From RGIG8745 sp045576655 (GTDB lineage: Bacteria > Bacteroidota > Bacteroidia > Bacteroidales > Bacteroidaceae), in contig JAZNGW010000022.1 in the NCBI GenBank assembly GCA_045576655.1, positions 1 to 64,000 on the forward strand: a stretch of 64,000 bases of DNA. Direction: 5' to 3'. The notes below the pieces were generated by a model. The model made no database searches. It had not been told where the DNA came from and worked only from the letters and a program-made list of their open reading frames with translations. This document shows positions 52,003 through 59,966 of this stretch, in pieces. Every line of letters begins with the position of its first letter. The stretch's first letter is position 1. The translations under genes were made by a program, and so were the position numbers.

Positions 52003-53295
52003 TTAGATTTTGCAAATGTCTTCAACCATTGCATTTAGTTGCAGGCACATGGCCCTTGTGAGCGGGGTGCGCTCTGTCTGATGTTCCCAGGGAGCAAGTA
52101 TCAGCAGACGGCCTTCGGCACAAGCGTCATAGTATTGATGTCCTGGCTTGGAAAAGGTGGTGAATCCCCAAGGGGTCAGAAAAATGATTGGCAAACCTTC
52201 GTTAAGAGCTGTACGCATGACTGTCTGCTCGCCTTTGGAAATGGCGGGTGAAACAAGTATTGCTCCGTTTCGAGCCTTGCTTATGTGTTGCTCTGTGATG
52301 GTTCTTATTTCTTCGTCAGTAAGTTTGCGTGAGCACTGCACCTGCAGTTTGTCGGGATGGTCCAGCAGGAAACGGTTGCCGATGGCAGCATATGTCTGCT
52401 GTCCTATGCTGATGCCAAAACGCACTTTGAAATAGTCTGGGTAAGCGCGCTTGATGGCCAGCCTTCTTGGGTTGTCATTTACGTAGTTAATGATGCGCGG
52501 TAACATGTCGTAGTTCTTCGAGATGAGGTCGTTATATCCGCGCTCAAACAGCAAGCCTTTGCTCCTGTCGTCCTTCTTAAGACGCATTACAGATGGAAGC
52601 GGTAGGTCACTATACGGTGCCTGCTTGTTCGTGCTCAGAGGCACCGCCTGCTTGTTCGTGCTCATAGGCACCGCCTGCTTGACCGTGTTCATAGGCGCCG
52701 CCTGTTTGTCCGTGTTCATAGGCACCGCCTGTTTGTCCGTGCTCATAGGCACCGCCTGCTTGTTCGTGCTCATAGGCACCGCCTGCTTGTCCGTGCTCAT
52801 AGGCACCGCCTGCTTGTCCGTGTTCATAGGCACCGCCTGTTTGTCCGTGCTCAGAGGCACCGCCTGTTTGTCCGTGCTCAGAGGCACCGCCTCTGAGTAT
52901 AATAGCCTGTATGCCTTATTGCATCCGGCCTTGAATCCGCTGACTATTTGTCCCAAATGCTTGTCTGTCGCATGTTCCACAAAAAGGATACCGTGCAAGT
53001 GGTCGGGCATAATCTGAAACCCCAAGCACCTTGCTTCTGGATGGAACAGCGGTATGCTCTCCCAACATGCTTGTACTGCTTTGCCCAATGGTGACAGTTC
53101 GATGTGTGGCGGGTCGTCTTCGTCCCTTATGTTTCCAACCAGTTTGCCCAGAATGGCTTTTCGCCCCTCCACGGCCAACGTGAGCATATAGATATGCCTC
53201 CCATAATAGTCGTTATGTATGCTGCGCCGCTTCATCGACGGGATTTTCTCGCGCATAAAGGACTTACGACTGTCCTCAGACTGTTTTTCGTTCAT
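52003..53295 (-). CDS. REP-associated tyrosine transposase (RAYT / Y1 family) with internal repeats and a C-terminal extension
   Basis: A 430-residue Y1 single-strand transposase of the RAYT type. The HUH motif is in QIMPDHLHGILF (H99, H101). The catalytic-tyrosine region is FERGYNDLISKNYDML, followed by INYVNDNPRR. Between them a run of ten AVPLST/AVPMST units (period nine residues, KQAVPMSTD) is inserted, encoded by 27-bp repeats. About 170 residues follow the catalytic region. They end in ILVSPAISKGEQTVM ... LPIIFLTPWGFTTF ... GRLLILAPWEHQTER, which recalls the Rossmann-type DprA/Smf fold. RAYTs process REP palindromes in genomes and are usually single-copy domesticated genes. No terminal repeats of an insertion sequence are seen. 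Confidence 0.78.
   Translation of the reverse strand: MNEKQSEDSRKSFMREKIPSMKRRSIHNDYYGRHIYMLTLAVEGRKAILGKLVGNIRDEDDPPHIELSPLGKAVQACWESIPLFHPEARCLGFQIMPDHLHGILFVEHATDKHLGQIVSGFKAGCNKAYRLLYSEAVPLSTDKQAVPLSTDKQAVPMNTDKQAVPMSTDKQAVPMSTNKQAVPMSTDKQAVPMNTDKQAAPMNTVKQAVPMSTNKQAVPLSTNKQAPYSDLPLPSVMRLKKDDRSKGLLFERGYNDLISKNYDMLPRIINYVNDNPRRLAIKRAYPDYFKVRFGISIGQQTYAAIGNRFLLDHPDKLQVQCSRKLTDEEIRTITEQHISKARNGAILVSPAISKGEQTVMRTALNEGLPIIFLTPWGFTTFSKPGHQYYDACAEGRLLILAPWEHQTERTPLTRAMCLQLNAMVEDICKI
52619..52891. repeat. 27-bp tandem repeats inside the RAYT gene
   Basis: About ten head-to-tail 27-base units with core GCCTGTTTGTCCGTGCTCAT then AGGCACC on the plus strand. Each unit contains small dyads AGGC-ACC-GCCT and GTGC-TCATAG-GCAC. 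Units differ by a few bases, mostly leaving the nine-residue frame intact. Confidence 0.85.
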
Positions 53296-53356
53296 GATGC
53301 AATAATCGCACTTTTTGCCGAAAGAAACAAATCTATAGCGTTAATAAGCATCGTAA

Positions 53357-53408
53357 GCCTGTCCGTGTTCATAAGTTCCGCCTGTTTGCCTGTGTTCATG
53401 GGCATCGC
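53357..53408. repeat. two degenerate copies of the 27-bp repeat outside the RAYT gene
   Basis: GCCTGTCCGTGTTCATAAG and GCCTGTTTGCCTGTGTTCAT, each continuing for about 27 bases. They lie in the non-coding gap between the RAYT start (53295) and the end of the next minus-strand gene (53422). They are recognisably the same unit as inside the gene. Confidence 0.65.
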
Positions 53409-53421
53409 CTATGAATAAAGC

Positions 53422-54828
53422 TTATCTAACAATGATTTTCTTCGAGTTGTTAATACCGTTTTTATTCTTCAAACTTACAATATATGCTCCGCCAGGCACA
53501 CCTCCTACTATTTGGCTTTGATTCTGTCCTGCTGGAATTTTTTGTCTGTTACATAATTTACCATCCATGGTGGTAAATAGAATTTCCGTATCTTCATCAC
53601 TGTTTATATTGATGTTGATTGTTTCGTTTGCTTTCGGGCTTGCAGGGAATATGTTCATGAGCATACGAGATTTTACCTCTTCTATAGAATTAGCAGTAGG
53701 ATCTATTTTGTAAAAATGTTTGTATATTACAGTATTGTAATCCTTGTCTTTCCCTTTAGTGTCGAATGTGAGATAGATGTTGTTGCCAAGTTGGAGGATG
53801 CATAAATCTGCACCGCTTTTGAAAATGTTATCACCAATGATAGAGAATTGCCCGATTTCGTTGTAAATATCCTCAAATTCAATGTTTTTGATTACATTTC
53901 CGTTAGTTGCTACCACCGAAATGCCTTTTATTCCTAAAGCTTTATAATTGAAACCATCTTCGTTCTGTATAGTGACCGGATACTCACTTCCGTTGCCGGC
54001 CCAGTCAACGGAAGCATTGTCGTTGTCTGTGAGAATGTATAAAGGACGTATGTACTCAAATTCGGAATTGTTGTTGAATAGCGTTTGTGTAATATAGAAT
54101 GGAGATGTGGCAGGAAGGTTTCCGTCCATGTTTATGTATTGACACGAAAGAATCCCCTGGCCTTTGAGAGTGTCGTATTCATCTTTCAGTTCGGACCATT
54201 CGGAATAATTGAATTCATATGTAGCAATGAACGAATACACTTTACCTTCAGGTGTGAGCGTTATTCCTCTTTTAGGGTAGTCTTTGTTGAAAAAGTCGTA
54301 AGCAAAGAAAACCTCCCATGGTGAATAATTTCCATTAAAGAAGCATACATTTCCGTTGTCAATAGTTTTATGATCTGGCTTAAATCCGTAGTAATCGTAT
54401 TCGTATAGAATGATAAGCTGTATTTTTTCCTCCTTAGTGAGATTTGAAAAGCTTGTGTTTTGTTCTTCGATGCAGTATTTTTCGTATGTGTTTGTCTTGT
54501 CTTCCATTAAAGTGAACGAAGTCATTGTAACGCCATTGACAGTGCGAGTTCTGTATTTTCTTGCCAAATAGGTTTCCTCTTGTTCCTCGATGGGAATGTT
54601 ATTTTGCAAAACTATATCGTTGTCGTAGATGTTTACTCCGTTTTCTTGATAGAGGTGAAGAACTGACAAACCATCAGATGAAAACCATGAGGGTACGAAA
54701 CTAAGACTTCCGACGTTCTGCATTTGTACATGGTTGGAGTTTTGCGAAAATGCAAAATTCGTTGCCATGTTCCCTAATAATAGTACAAGGAATGCTGACT
54801 TTAATGATTGTGAAAAGTTGTTGTTCAT
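53422..54828 (-). CDS. hypothetical T9SS-secreted protein
   Basis: A 468-residue exported protein. Signal peptide SLKSAFLVLLLGNMATNFAF with cleavage near FSQ (about 29). The body is beta-rich with many aromatic and acidic residues and no domain that I recognise. The C-terminal part from about 385 (LMNIFPASPKANETINININ ... GGAYIVSLKNKNG ... KIIVR) is a type A T9SS sorting domain, so the protein should be exported across the outer membrane. Codon use is AT-rich compared with the glycosidase genes. It is preceded on its strand by a highly self-complementary leader (54877-55019) and a promoter at 55059. Confidence 0.75.
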   Translation of the reverse strand: MNNNFSQSLKSAFLVLLLGNMATNFAFSQNSNHVQMQNVGSLSFVPSWFSSDGLSVLHLYQENGVNIYDNDIVLQNNIPIEEQEETYLARKYRTRTVNGVTMTSFTLMEDKTNTYEKYCIEEQNTSFSNLTKEEKIQLIILYEYDYYGFKPDHKTIDNGNVCFFNGNYSPWEVFFAYDFFNKDYPKRGITLTPEGKVYSFIATYEFNYSEWSELKDEYDTLKGQGILSCQYINMDGNLPATSPFYITQTLFNNNSEFEYIRPLYILTDNDNASVDWAGNGSEYPVTIQNEDGFNYKALGIKGISVVATNGNVIKNIEFEDIYNEIGQFSIIGDNIFKSGADLCILQLGNNIYLTFDTKGKDKDYNTVIYKHFYKIDPTANSIEEVKSRMLMNIFPASPKANETINININSDEDTEILFTTMDGKLCNRQKIPAGQNQSQIVGGVPGGAYIVSLKNKNGINNSKKIIVR

Positions 54829-54876
54829 TTTATGGATGTATTAAAAAGTTAGTGTATTACTTTTTGGCAAAAGAAT

Positions 54877-55019
54877 GGCGCAAACATTCGCCGTTTCTCT
54901 TACCAGGCTTAGCACAGCCCCATACATCCAACGGAGAAGTTTGCGCCAATAGCGCATACTCCTTGAATGTATGGTTGCTCATAAAAAGGCTCTGTATGAG
55001 GTGCTAATTCGGTAAGAGA
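54877..55019 (-). promoter_or_regulatory. multi-stem structured leader with kissing-loop or pseudoknot potential
   Basis: Perfect complementary pairs: TCTCTTACC (54896-54904) with GGTAAGAGA (55011-55019); TTAGCAC (54909-54915) with GTGCTAA (55001-55007); CCATACAT (54920-54927) with ATGTATGG (54967-54974); CTCATA with TATGAG (54978-54983, 54995-55000); TGCGC with GCGCA (54942-54946, 54952-54956). Together they give a three-way junction. GGCGCAAAC (54877-54885) is also fully complementary to GTTTGCGCC (54939-54947), crossing the closing stem, so a pseudoknot or kissing contact is possible. The element falls in the predicted leader of the T9SS gene. A 41-codon minus-strand frame (54857-54982) overlaps it. 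Confidence 0.55.
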
Positions 55020-55058
55020 TTTTGAGCCAATAAAATGTCTGTCCCTACGGAACAATGA

Positions 55059-55089
55059 CAAAGGTAGTGCTTTTTTGAATAAATGCAAT
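55059..55089 (-). promoter_or_regulatory. promoter of the T9SS protein gene
   Basis: Minus-strand ATTG (55086-55089), 19-base spacer, TACCTTTG (55059-55066). It implies a leader of about 220 bases that contains the structured element. Confidence 0.5.
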
Positions 55090-55214
55090 AGTTTATAAAG
55101 AAAATAGAGCTGTCGAGTAGATTGTGACAGATGAAGTTTAATTGCAGTTTGAAAGAACCTTTGTTGTCCGTTTTAGTTTCTTAAGTCCATGTTTAGCTGT
55201 ATCCTCAACTAATC

Positions 55215-55272
55215 AACGAGGGCTCGTTTGAAAATCAATGAGGGCTCATTTGATTATCAACGGGGGCTCGTT
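55215..55272. promoter_or_regulatory. three phased palindromes upstream of the HU-like gene
   Basis: AACGAGGGCTCGTT (55215-55228), AATGAGGGCTCATT (55237-55250) and AACGGGGGCTCGTT (55259-55272) are spaced exactly 22 bases. The first two are perfect palindromes around GG, and their arms differ by a compensated C-to-T / G-to-A pair. They lie 85-140 bases upstream of the HU-like promoter. The surrounding gap (54829-55426) holds no other visible gene. Confidence 0.65.
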
Positions 55273-55356
55273 GGTTTTTTGATGAGCGGGTGCAGGGACG
55301 GTTTTTGTGCAGAGAAATTATTGTTGTGCAGAGGTGGTGAGATAGAGGGTTGGAGG

Positions 55357-55389
55357 TTTGGATTTTGGTTGGCGGGGGATGTATCTTTG
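55357..55389 (+). promoter_or_regulatory. promoter of the HU-like gene
   Basis: TTTG (55357-55360), 21-base spacer, TATCTTTG (55382-55389). Leader about 30 bases. Confidence 0.6.
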
Positions 55390-55426
55390 CGGCAAGGAAA
55401 TGCAAAACTTAAAATGAATATTTACT

Positions 55427-55804
55427 ATGAGTACACTAAAAGCTAAGGTTAGGAAACAGTTTGTGAAGGTAAAGGGTAAGGACATGTATGTGGCGCACAC
55501 GTTGCCAGGGGTGAAGATTGGGATGGAGGAGATGATTAGGCTGGCGGCGGAGGATAGCGGCATGACGGAGGCGATGGTGGCGGCTTCGTTCTATGCTCTG
55601 TCGAAGCAGTTTGAGCAGATGCTGATGAATGGACATACGTTGCAGTGTGGGGTGTTCGGCACGTTCAGGACTTCGTTTTCGTGCAAGGCTGCTGATGAGA
55701 AAGAAGAAATGTCGGCTGAGAACATCAGCCGACGTAGGATTATTTACACTGCGAGCCCGCGGGTTAGGCAGGCTCTGTACAGTGCGGATTATGTGTTTGA
55801 ATAG
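55427..55804 (+). CDS. HU/histone-like DNA-binding protein (Bacteroidetes type)
   Basis: A 125-residue protein of the HU-like family found in Bacteroidetes. An N-terminal strand pair (KVRKQFVKVKGKDMYVAHTL) is followed by the helical dimerisation core (MEEMIRLAAEDSGMTEAMVA) and the beta-arm region (LQCGVFGTFRTSFSC). It ends in SRRRIIYTASPRVRQAL. Such proteins bend DNA and are often encoded near mobile or secreted-protein genes. It is a single gene with its own promoter, preceded by three phased palindromes that might be operator sites. It is convergent with the GH27 gene, 12 bases away. Confidence 0.82.
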   Translation: MSTLKAKVRKQFVKVKGKDMYVAHTLPGVKIGMEEMIRLAAEDSGMTEAMVAASFYALSKQFEQMLMNGHTLQCGVFGTFRTSFSCKAADEKEEMSAENISRRRIIYTASPRVRQALYSADYVFE

Positions 55805-55816
55805 AACGGATACGGG

Positions 55817-58342
55817 TTAGTATGATATGTACTTCTTGCCGTTCTTGATGTAGATGCTTCGTGGAGTAGGGCGGTTGATAGCCTGTCCGTTGAGGTTGTA
55901 CATTATGGTCTTGCCTTTTATGGTACCGGCATTTGTTCCTTCTGCGCCCTCGATACTCTCTATGCCGTCAGCCGTGTCATTGCCGAGGCGGTAGAGTTTC
56001 ACTCCGTGGGTAGGTATGTCGAGTGTGAGGCTGCCTTGGGCGGTACCTTCGTCGGTCTTAGTCCAGATGTCATGGAGCGGAACGTCCTCTTCTGCTCCGT
56101 AGCCGAGGAGGGTGAGGTCGAAGGTGTACGACTCGGTCTTGCTTGCCGAAAGGATGAACTCCATTGTTGTGCCTGTTGTTGACTTGTTGTCGGTGTCGCA
56201 ACTTGAGTCGTAACCGCAGAGCGCACTGAACTTAACGAAGTTGTGGCCTTTAGGCAAGGTGTAGACGAGTGTGCATTCGGCGTTCATGCCTAGACCTTTG
56301 GCGTAGCTCTTGCCTTCAATCTTCAGTGTGCCGCCTTCTACGTTTCTGTTTGTGCGGAGCGAACCGTATTCGGATGTGTAGGACGATGGTGTGAGGGTGG
56401 TGAGTAGGGTTTCGTTGCCTTCGGCATCGATGAGGACAGGGTTGACAAGGTTTGCGCGGTCGTAGGCGAATCCGTCGCCGTAGTTGCTCACTTTGATGGT
56501 CAACTGCTCTGCGTTGGTTATGTCGCCCTCAAGTTTGGCAGATTTTGTGCCTGTGCGTGAGATTAGTCCTGTGCGTGCGATGTGATCGGCAGTTTCGCTT
56601 GTGAGCGGGTTCTGGTCGAACACCATGAAGCGGAGCGATGTTGTTGAGTTTGCTTGTCCGATGCCGCTGTCGTCGGCTGCAGCCATGCCCTTGAAGCGCA
56701 CCACGTCAATGGTGTCGGGGATGGTGAAGAAGAGTGCGGCGTTGGCGTCGGCTGAGAATCCGCGTGTGTAGGTCTTGCCCATGACCTTCATGGCTCCGCC
56801 GTGTTCAACGTTCTTGTTCTCGTACACTCGGTTGAAGTATGAGTTGGTGTATGTGCGTGTGAGGTACTTGCCTGTGAGTGGCACTTCGGTGCCGTCGCGG
56901 AGCACGAGGGTGGGGTTGATCCAGTCGGCGTGGTCGTAGTTGAAGTTGTCGCCTGCGTCGTCGATGACGAGTACGAGCTGCTTGCTGCCTTCCGGCCATT
57001 CGATGTCGACGTCAACGGCGTGCCCGTCGGTGGTGTATGCTACTGTCTCACTCTTGTAGAGGGCCTTACTTCCTACGACCCAGCGGTTGTTGCCTCGGTT
57101 GAAGATGGCGAGGTAGCGGTTACTGGTCTTAGGGTCGTTGCTGGTCCATACGGTGTAGCCGTTGTCCTCGTCGTTGAGGAGTTCGTGGGCGTCAACGCCG
57201 TACTTGTGCATGTAGTGGTATTCCTCGTTGGTGAGGAGCGAGTTTGTAAATTCGTCGTTCTTGGTCATGTCGCCTCCGAAGAAGAGCGGCGAGTGGCAGA
57301 TGCCCCAGAGGGTCATCATGGTGTACTGCTCGTCTTTGGTGAGGTTGGTCCAGTGGCCATTGTCGGTGTTGCAGAAACCAGCGTCGCCCACAGTGGCTGA
57401 AATTTGTCCGAGCGGCAGCATGTCGCAGTCGGCGAAGTTGCCTGGACGTGAGTGCTTGCACCATTCGGCAGCCTCGCGGAAGACGAGGTCGACACCGTTC
57501 CATGTGTCCCAGAGGTCGTCCATCATGCGCCACATGTTGGCGTTCTCAAGGCAGTGCTGAGCGTATTGGAACTGAGTCTTGCCAGGACTGAGCGAGAGGA
57601 CTATCGGACGCCCTGTGCGGTCGATGGCCTTGCGTATCATCTCAATCTCGTCAGTGTAGTACGGACGGCTTAGGTCGTCGATCTTGATGAAGTCAATGCC
57701 CCATTCGGCATAGAGCTCGAAGATGCTGTTGTAGTACATCTGTCCGTACTCATTGTTGCGGATGGTGAGGTTGTCGGCCAGCCATGTGCACTCCGGTGTT
57801 GTGCTCTTGTATACGCTGCTCCAAGGAGTGCTTTCGCTGCCTTTGAGTTTATAGGCCGATGGGTTGTCGAGAATGTACTTGGGCAAACCGCGCATGATGT
57901 GGATGCCGAACTTAAGTCCCAGGGCGTGGATGGAGTCGGCCATGGCCTTGAAACCGATGTTCTTGCCGTCGACCATGCAGGAAGGGAAGCGCGAAGCTGG
58001 AGGGATGTAGCGCCCGTATTCATCGAGCTGGCATTCCTGGTCGCCGCGCTGGTTGTACCAACCGCCTCCGAGGCTTGGGTGCTTGGCATACCAACGGATG
58101 TCGAGAACGACATATTCCCAACCATAGTCATCGAGGTTGTTGTCAACTATGTACTGGGCGTTGTCCATGACAATCTTTTCATTTGCAGAACTGTAGTAAC
58201 AGTCCCAAGAGTTCCATCCCATAGGCGGAGTCATTGCCCATGTGCGGAAAGTAGCGATGTCTTCGTTCTGCGCATTGGCGGTGAGCGAAAGGCTTGCAAT
58301 CAGGGCAAGTGAGGCGAGTCTTTTTATTAGAGTGGTTTTCAT
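55817..58342 (-). CDS. GH27 family alpha-galactosidase-like enzyme with two NPCBM modules
   Basis: An 841-residue secreted glycosidase. Signal peptide SLALIASLSLTANAQ ends near residue 25. The GH27 barrel starts MTPPMGWNSWDCYY. The nucleophile is expected at D222 in WGIDFIKIDD, and the acid/base at D307 in ADCDMLPLG. Two NPCBM-type carbohydrate-binding modules follow (about 505-610 and 665-770, with YTRGFSADANAALFF and YAKGLGMNAECTLVY). The tail GKTIMYNLNGQAI ... IYIKNGKKY resembles a short sorting tail. GH27 enzymes remove alpha-galactose or beta-L-arabinopyranose. The gene follows GH30 with a 4-base gap, so it is co-transcribed. Confidence 0.9.
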   Translation of the reverse strand: MKTTLIKRLASLALIASLSLTANAQNEDIATFRTWAMTPPMGWNSWDCYYSSANEKIVMDNAQYIVDNNLDDYGWEYVVLDIRWYAKHPSLGGGWYNQRGDQECQLDEYGRYIPPASRFPSCMVDGKNIGFKAMADSIHALGLKFGIHIMRGLPKYILDNPSAYKLKGSESTPWSSVYKSTTPECTWLADNLTIRNNEYGQMYYNSIFELYAEWGIDFIKIDDLSRPYYTDEIEMIRKAIDRTGRPIVLSLSPGKTQFQYAQHCLENANMWRMMDDLWDTWNGVDLVFREAAEWCKHSRPGNFADCDMLPLGQISATVGDAGFCNTDNGHWTNLTKDEQYTMMTLWGICHSPLFFGGDMTKNDEFTNSLLTNEEYHYMHKYGVDAHELLNDEDNGYTVWTSNDPKTSNRYLAIFNRGNNRWVVGSKALYKSETVAYTTDGHAVDVDIEWPEGSKQLVLVIDDAGDNFNYDHADWINPTLVLRDGTEVPLTGKYLTRTYTNSYFNRVYENKNVEHGGAMKVMGKTYTRGFSADANAALFFTIPDTIDVVRFKGMAAADDSGIGQANSTTSLRFMVFDQNPLTSETADHIARTGLISRTGTKSAKLEGDITNAEQLTIKVSNYGDGFAYDRANLVNPVLIDAEGNETLLTTLTPSSYTSEYGSLRTNRNVEGGTLKIEGKSYAKGLGMNAECTLVYTLPKGHNFVKFSALCGYDSSCDTDNKSTTGTTMEFILSASKTESYTFDLTLLGYGAEEDVPLHDIWTKTDEGTAQGSLTLDIPTHGVKLYRLGNDTADGIESIEGAEGTNAGTIKGKTIMYNLNGQAINRPTPRSIYIKNGKKYISY

Positions 58343-58346
58343 GTTG

Positions 58347-59849
58347 TTACTGAATGTATGTGTTGAATGAATTAGGCGTTAGAGTGAGGTTGAGATATTT
58401 GCCGGCAATCTTTATGCTTACGGTTTTCTCTTCGTTGGAGAAGTTGCCAGCAGTGATGATGTATTTCTTCCCGTTGCGGAACACTACGACAGGTGTGTCG
58501 TTGTGCTCGCGACCGCTGTAGCCGATGATTCTTGTGCCTGGTGTAACGAAGTGGCAGAAGTGCTTGTAGGCATAGTATTCAGCGGTGTAGCGCATTTTGC
58601 GGGTCTTGCTGTCGACCTGGATGAGGGCGTTCTGAGTCCATCCCCAAGGTGATATGCCGTTGTCGGTGAGTATGAAGTTCCAGTTGTAGTATTCGTCGCA
58701 TCCGTTACCGAGGTTGTCGGAGAGGAGCATGAAGGTGTGTTCGCCAGCGTTCCAGTCCATGCTGCCGTTGCCGCATTCGCTTTCCGACTGCATGAAGCGG
58801 AGGTTAGGGTAGCGCTTGCGTAGTTGGGGCAGATTGTTACGGCATTCCCACTGGGTGCCCACTCCCTTGACGTTCTTCTGCAAAGTCGGGTCGTCAAGAA
58901 TCTTCTCCACGTAGTCGAGGCGGTTGGTGTTGAACGTGCCGATCCAGAGTTCCACTTCGGGATGTTTCTTGGCGAGAGTCGGTGCGAGATATTCGTTGTT
59001 GAAGCGCAGTGTGCCTTCAGCCGTCCATGCACAGCCAGGGTATGGAGTGTAGGAGTATGCTTCGTTTTGGTACATGACCTTGGTGATGGGCAGCCCTTGC
59101 TCGGCATAGAGGTCAATGAACTTGCAGAACATATCGGCATAGCACTGCAGGTAGCGAGGATCTTGAATGAAATAATCCTGTGAGGCGAGGCGGCGAGGGA
59201 ACACTCCGTTGCGGTCGCCGAGGAGCTTCATCTCGTCAGGGTTGTTGCTTTTGCCATCATCCATGTGCAGCAAGTAGTCCTTTCTTGGATCTTGGGTGTT
59301 GAAGCGGCTGGAGAGGACAGGGTAGTCCTGGTTTATCTTCATCCATGTCGGTGGCGACCACGGACTCATGAAAAGTTGCAGCTCAGGACAGTACTTCTGT
59401 GCGGCGCGAGCAAGAGGGATGATGTTGCGCTTGTCGCGTTCGATATTGAAGTGGCGTAACTCAAAATCGCCAGTGACGTCGCTGCAACTGTACCACGAAC
59501 GGGCATAGTCGTTGGCGTTCATAGACACACGTCCGTGAGTGAAGCGCAAATCTCCGTCTGGGGCAAACAGATTGTGCATGACCTCGTCTTGCTCATTGCG
59601 AGTGAGGAGATTGAAAGCGTCCCAATCGAGTTCGTTGAAGGTGGTGCCCCATGCGCGGAACTCCACGCCGTCCTCGTTGCCTGTGACTTCGACGATGGGC
59701 GTTACTGTGGTCTTGCTTTTTAGAGAGACCTTGCTTCCCACATTCCATGGGACATCCTCTGTTGTTGTGTAAGACTTAAAAGTCTGCGCATTTAATGTAG
59801 CGGACAAAAAGATTATCCCAGAGGTGAATAGATTCCTGGTGATTTTCAT
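58347..59849 (-). CDS. GH30 family glycosidase
   Basis: A 500-residue secreted enzyme. Signal peptide about 1-22 (NLFTSGIIFLSATLNAQ). The (beta/alpha)8 barrel plus side beta-domain of GH30 is clear. Acid/base E263 is in VMYQNEAYSYTPYPGC; the nucleophile, probably E356, is in LRFMQSESECG. FMSPWSPPTWMK is the usual preceding loop. GH30 enzymes act on beta-1,6-glucans, beta-1,6-galactans, xylans or glucosylceramide. The subfamily is not assigned here. First gene of the GH30-GH27 operon with a full-consensus promoter at 59880. Confidence 0.9.
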   Translation of the reverse strand: MKITRNLFTSGIIFLSATLNAQTFKSYTTTEDVPWNVGSKVSLKSKTTVTPIVEVTGNEDGVEFRAWGTTFNELDWDAFNLLTRNEQDEVMHNLFAPDGDLRFTHGRVSMNANDYARSWYSCSDVTGDFELRHFNIERDKRNIIPLARAAQKYCPELQLFMSPWSPPTWMKINQDYPVLSSRFNTQDPRKDYLLHMDDGKSNNPDEMKLLGDRNGVFPRRLASQDYFIQDPRYLQCYADMFCKFIDLYAEQGLPITKVMYQNEAYSYTPYPGCAWTAEGTLRFNNEYLAPTLAKKHPEVELWIGTFNTNRLDYVEKILDDPTLQKNVKGVGTQWECRNNLPQLRKRYPNLRFMQSESECGNGSMDWNAGEHTFMLLSDNLGNGCDEYYNWNFILTDNGISPWGWTQNALIQVDSKTRKMRYTAEYYAYKHFCHFVTPGTRIIGYSGREHNDTPVVVFRNGKKYIITAGNFSNEEKTVSIKIAGKYLNLTLTPNSFNTYIQ

Positions 59850-59879
59850 GTTAGTGTCGTGTTTGTTCTATTGTAAAAG

Positions 59880-59910
59880 CAAAGATAGACAAATTGGGAT
59901 AAATGGCAAA
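59880..59910 (-). promoter_or_regulatory. promoter of the GH30-GH27 operon
   Basis: Minus-strand TTTG (59907-59910), 19-base spacer, TATCTTTG (59880-59887). Confidence 0.75.
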
Positions 59911-59913
59911 GAA

Positions 59914-59942
59914 AAAGGCGACCTCATGTTGAAGTCGCCTTT
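59914..59942 (-). terminator. terminator after the GH2 gene
   Basis: Arms AAAGGCGAC and GTCGCCTTT (59914-59922, 59934-59942), followed on the minus strand by TTTTT. Confidence 0.85.
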
Positions 59943-59966
59943 AGGGATATGTGTGTAAGTAATTAT

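Noticed and set aside
52619..52891. Possible CRISPR array (regular 27-bp repeats)
   Set aside because: Units are head to tail with no spacers, lie in frame inside a transposase gene, and no cas genes are present.
52003..53295. Active IS200/IS605 element
   Set aside because: The motifs are of the RAYT branch, there is no tnpB and no clear left/right end hairpins flanking the gene.
55215..55304. Possible short CRISPR or direct-repeat array with 22-bp period
   Set aside because: No unique spacers between units; the symmetry is within each unit, which suits binding sites better.
55228..55446. Possible 72-codon gene upstream of the HU-like gene
   Set aside because: It overlaps the phased palindromes, the promoter and the start of the HU-like gene; the composition is not protein-like.
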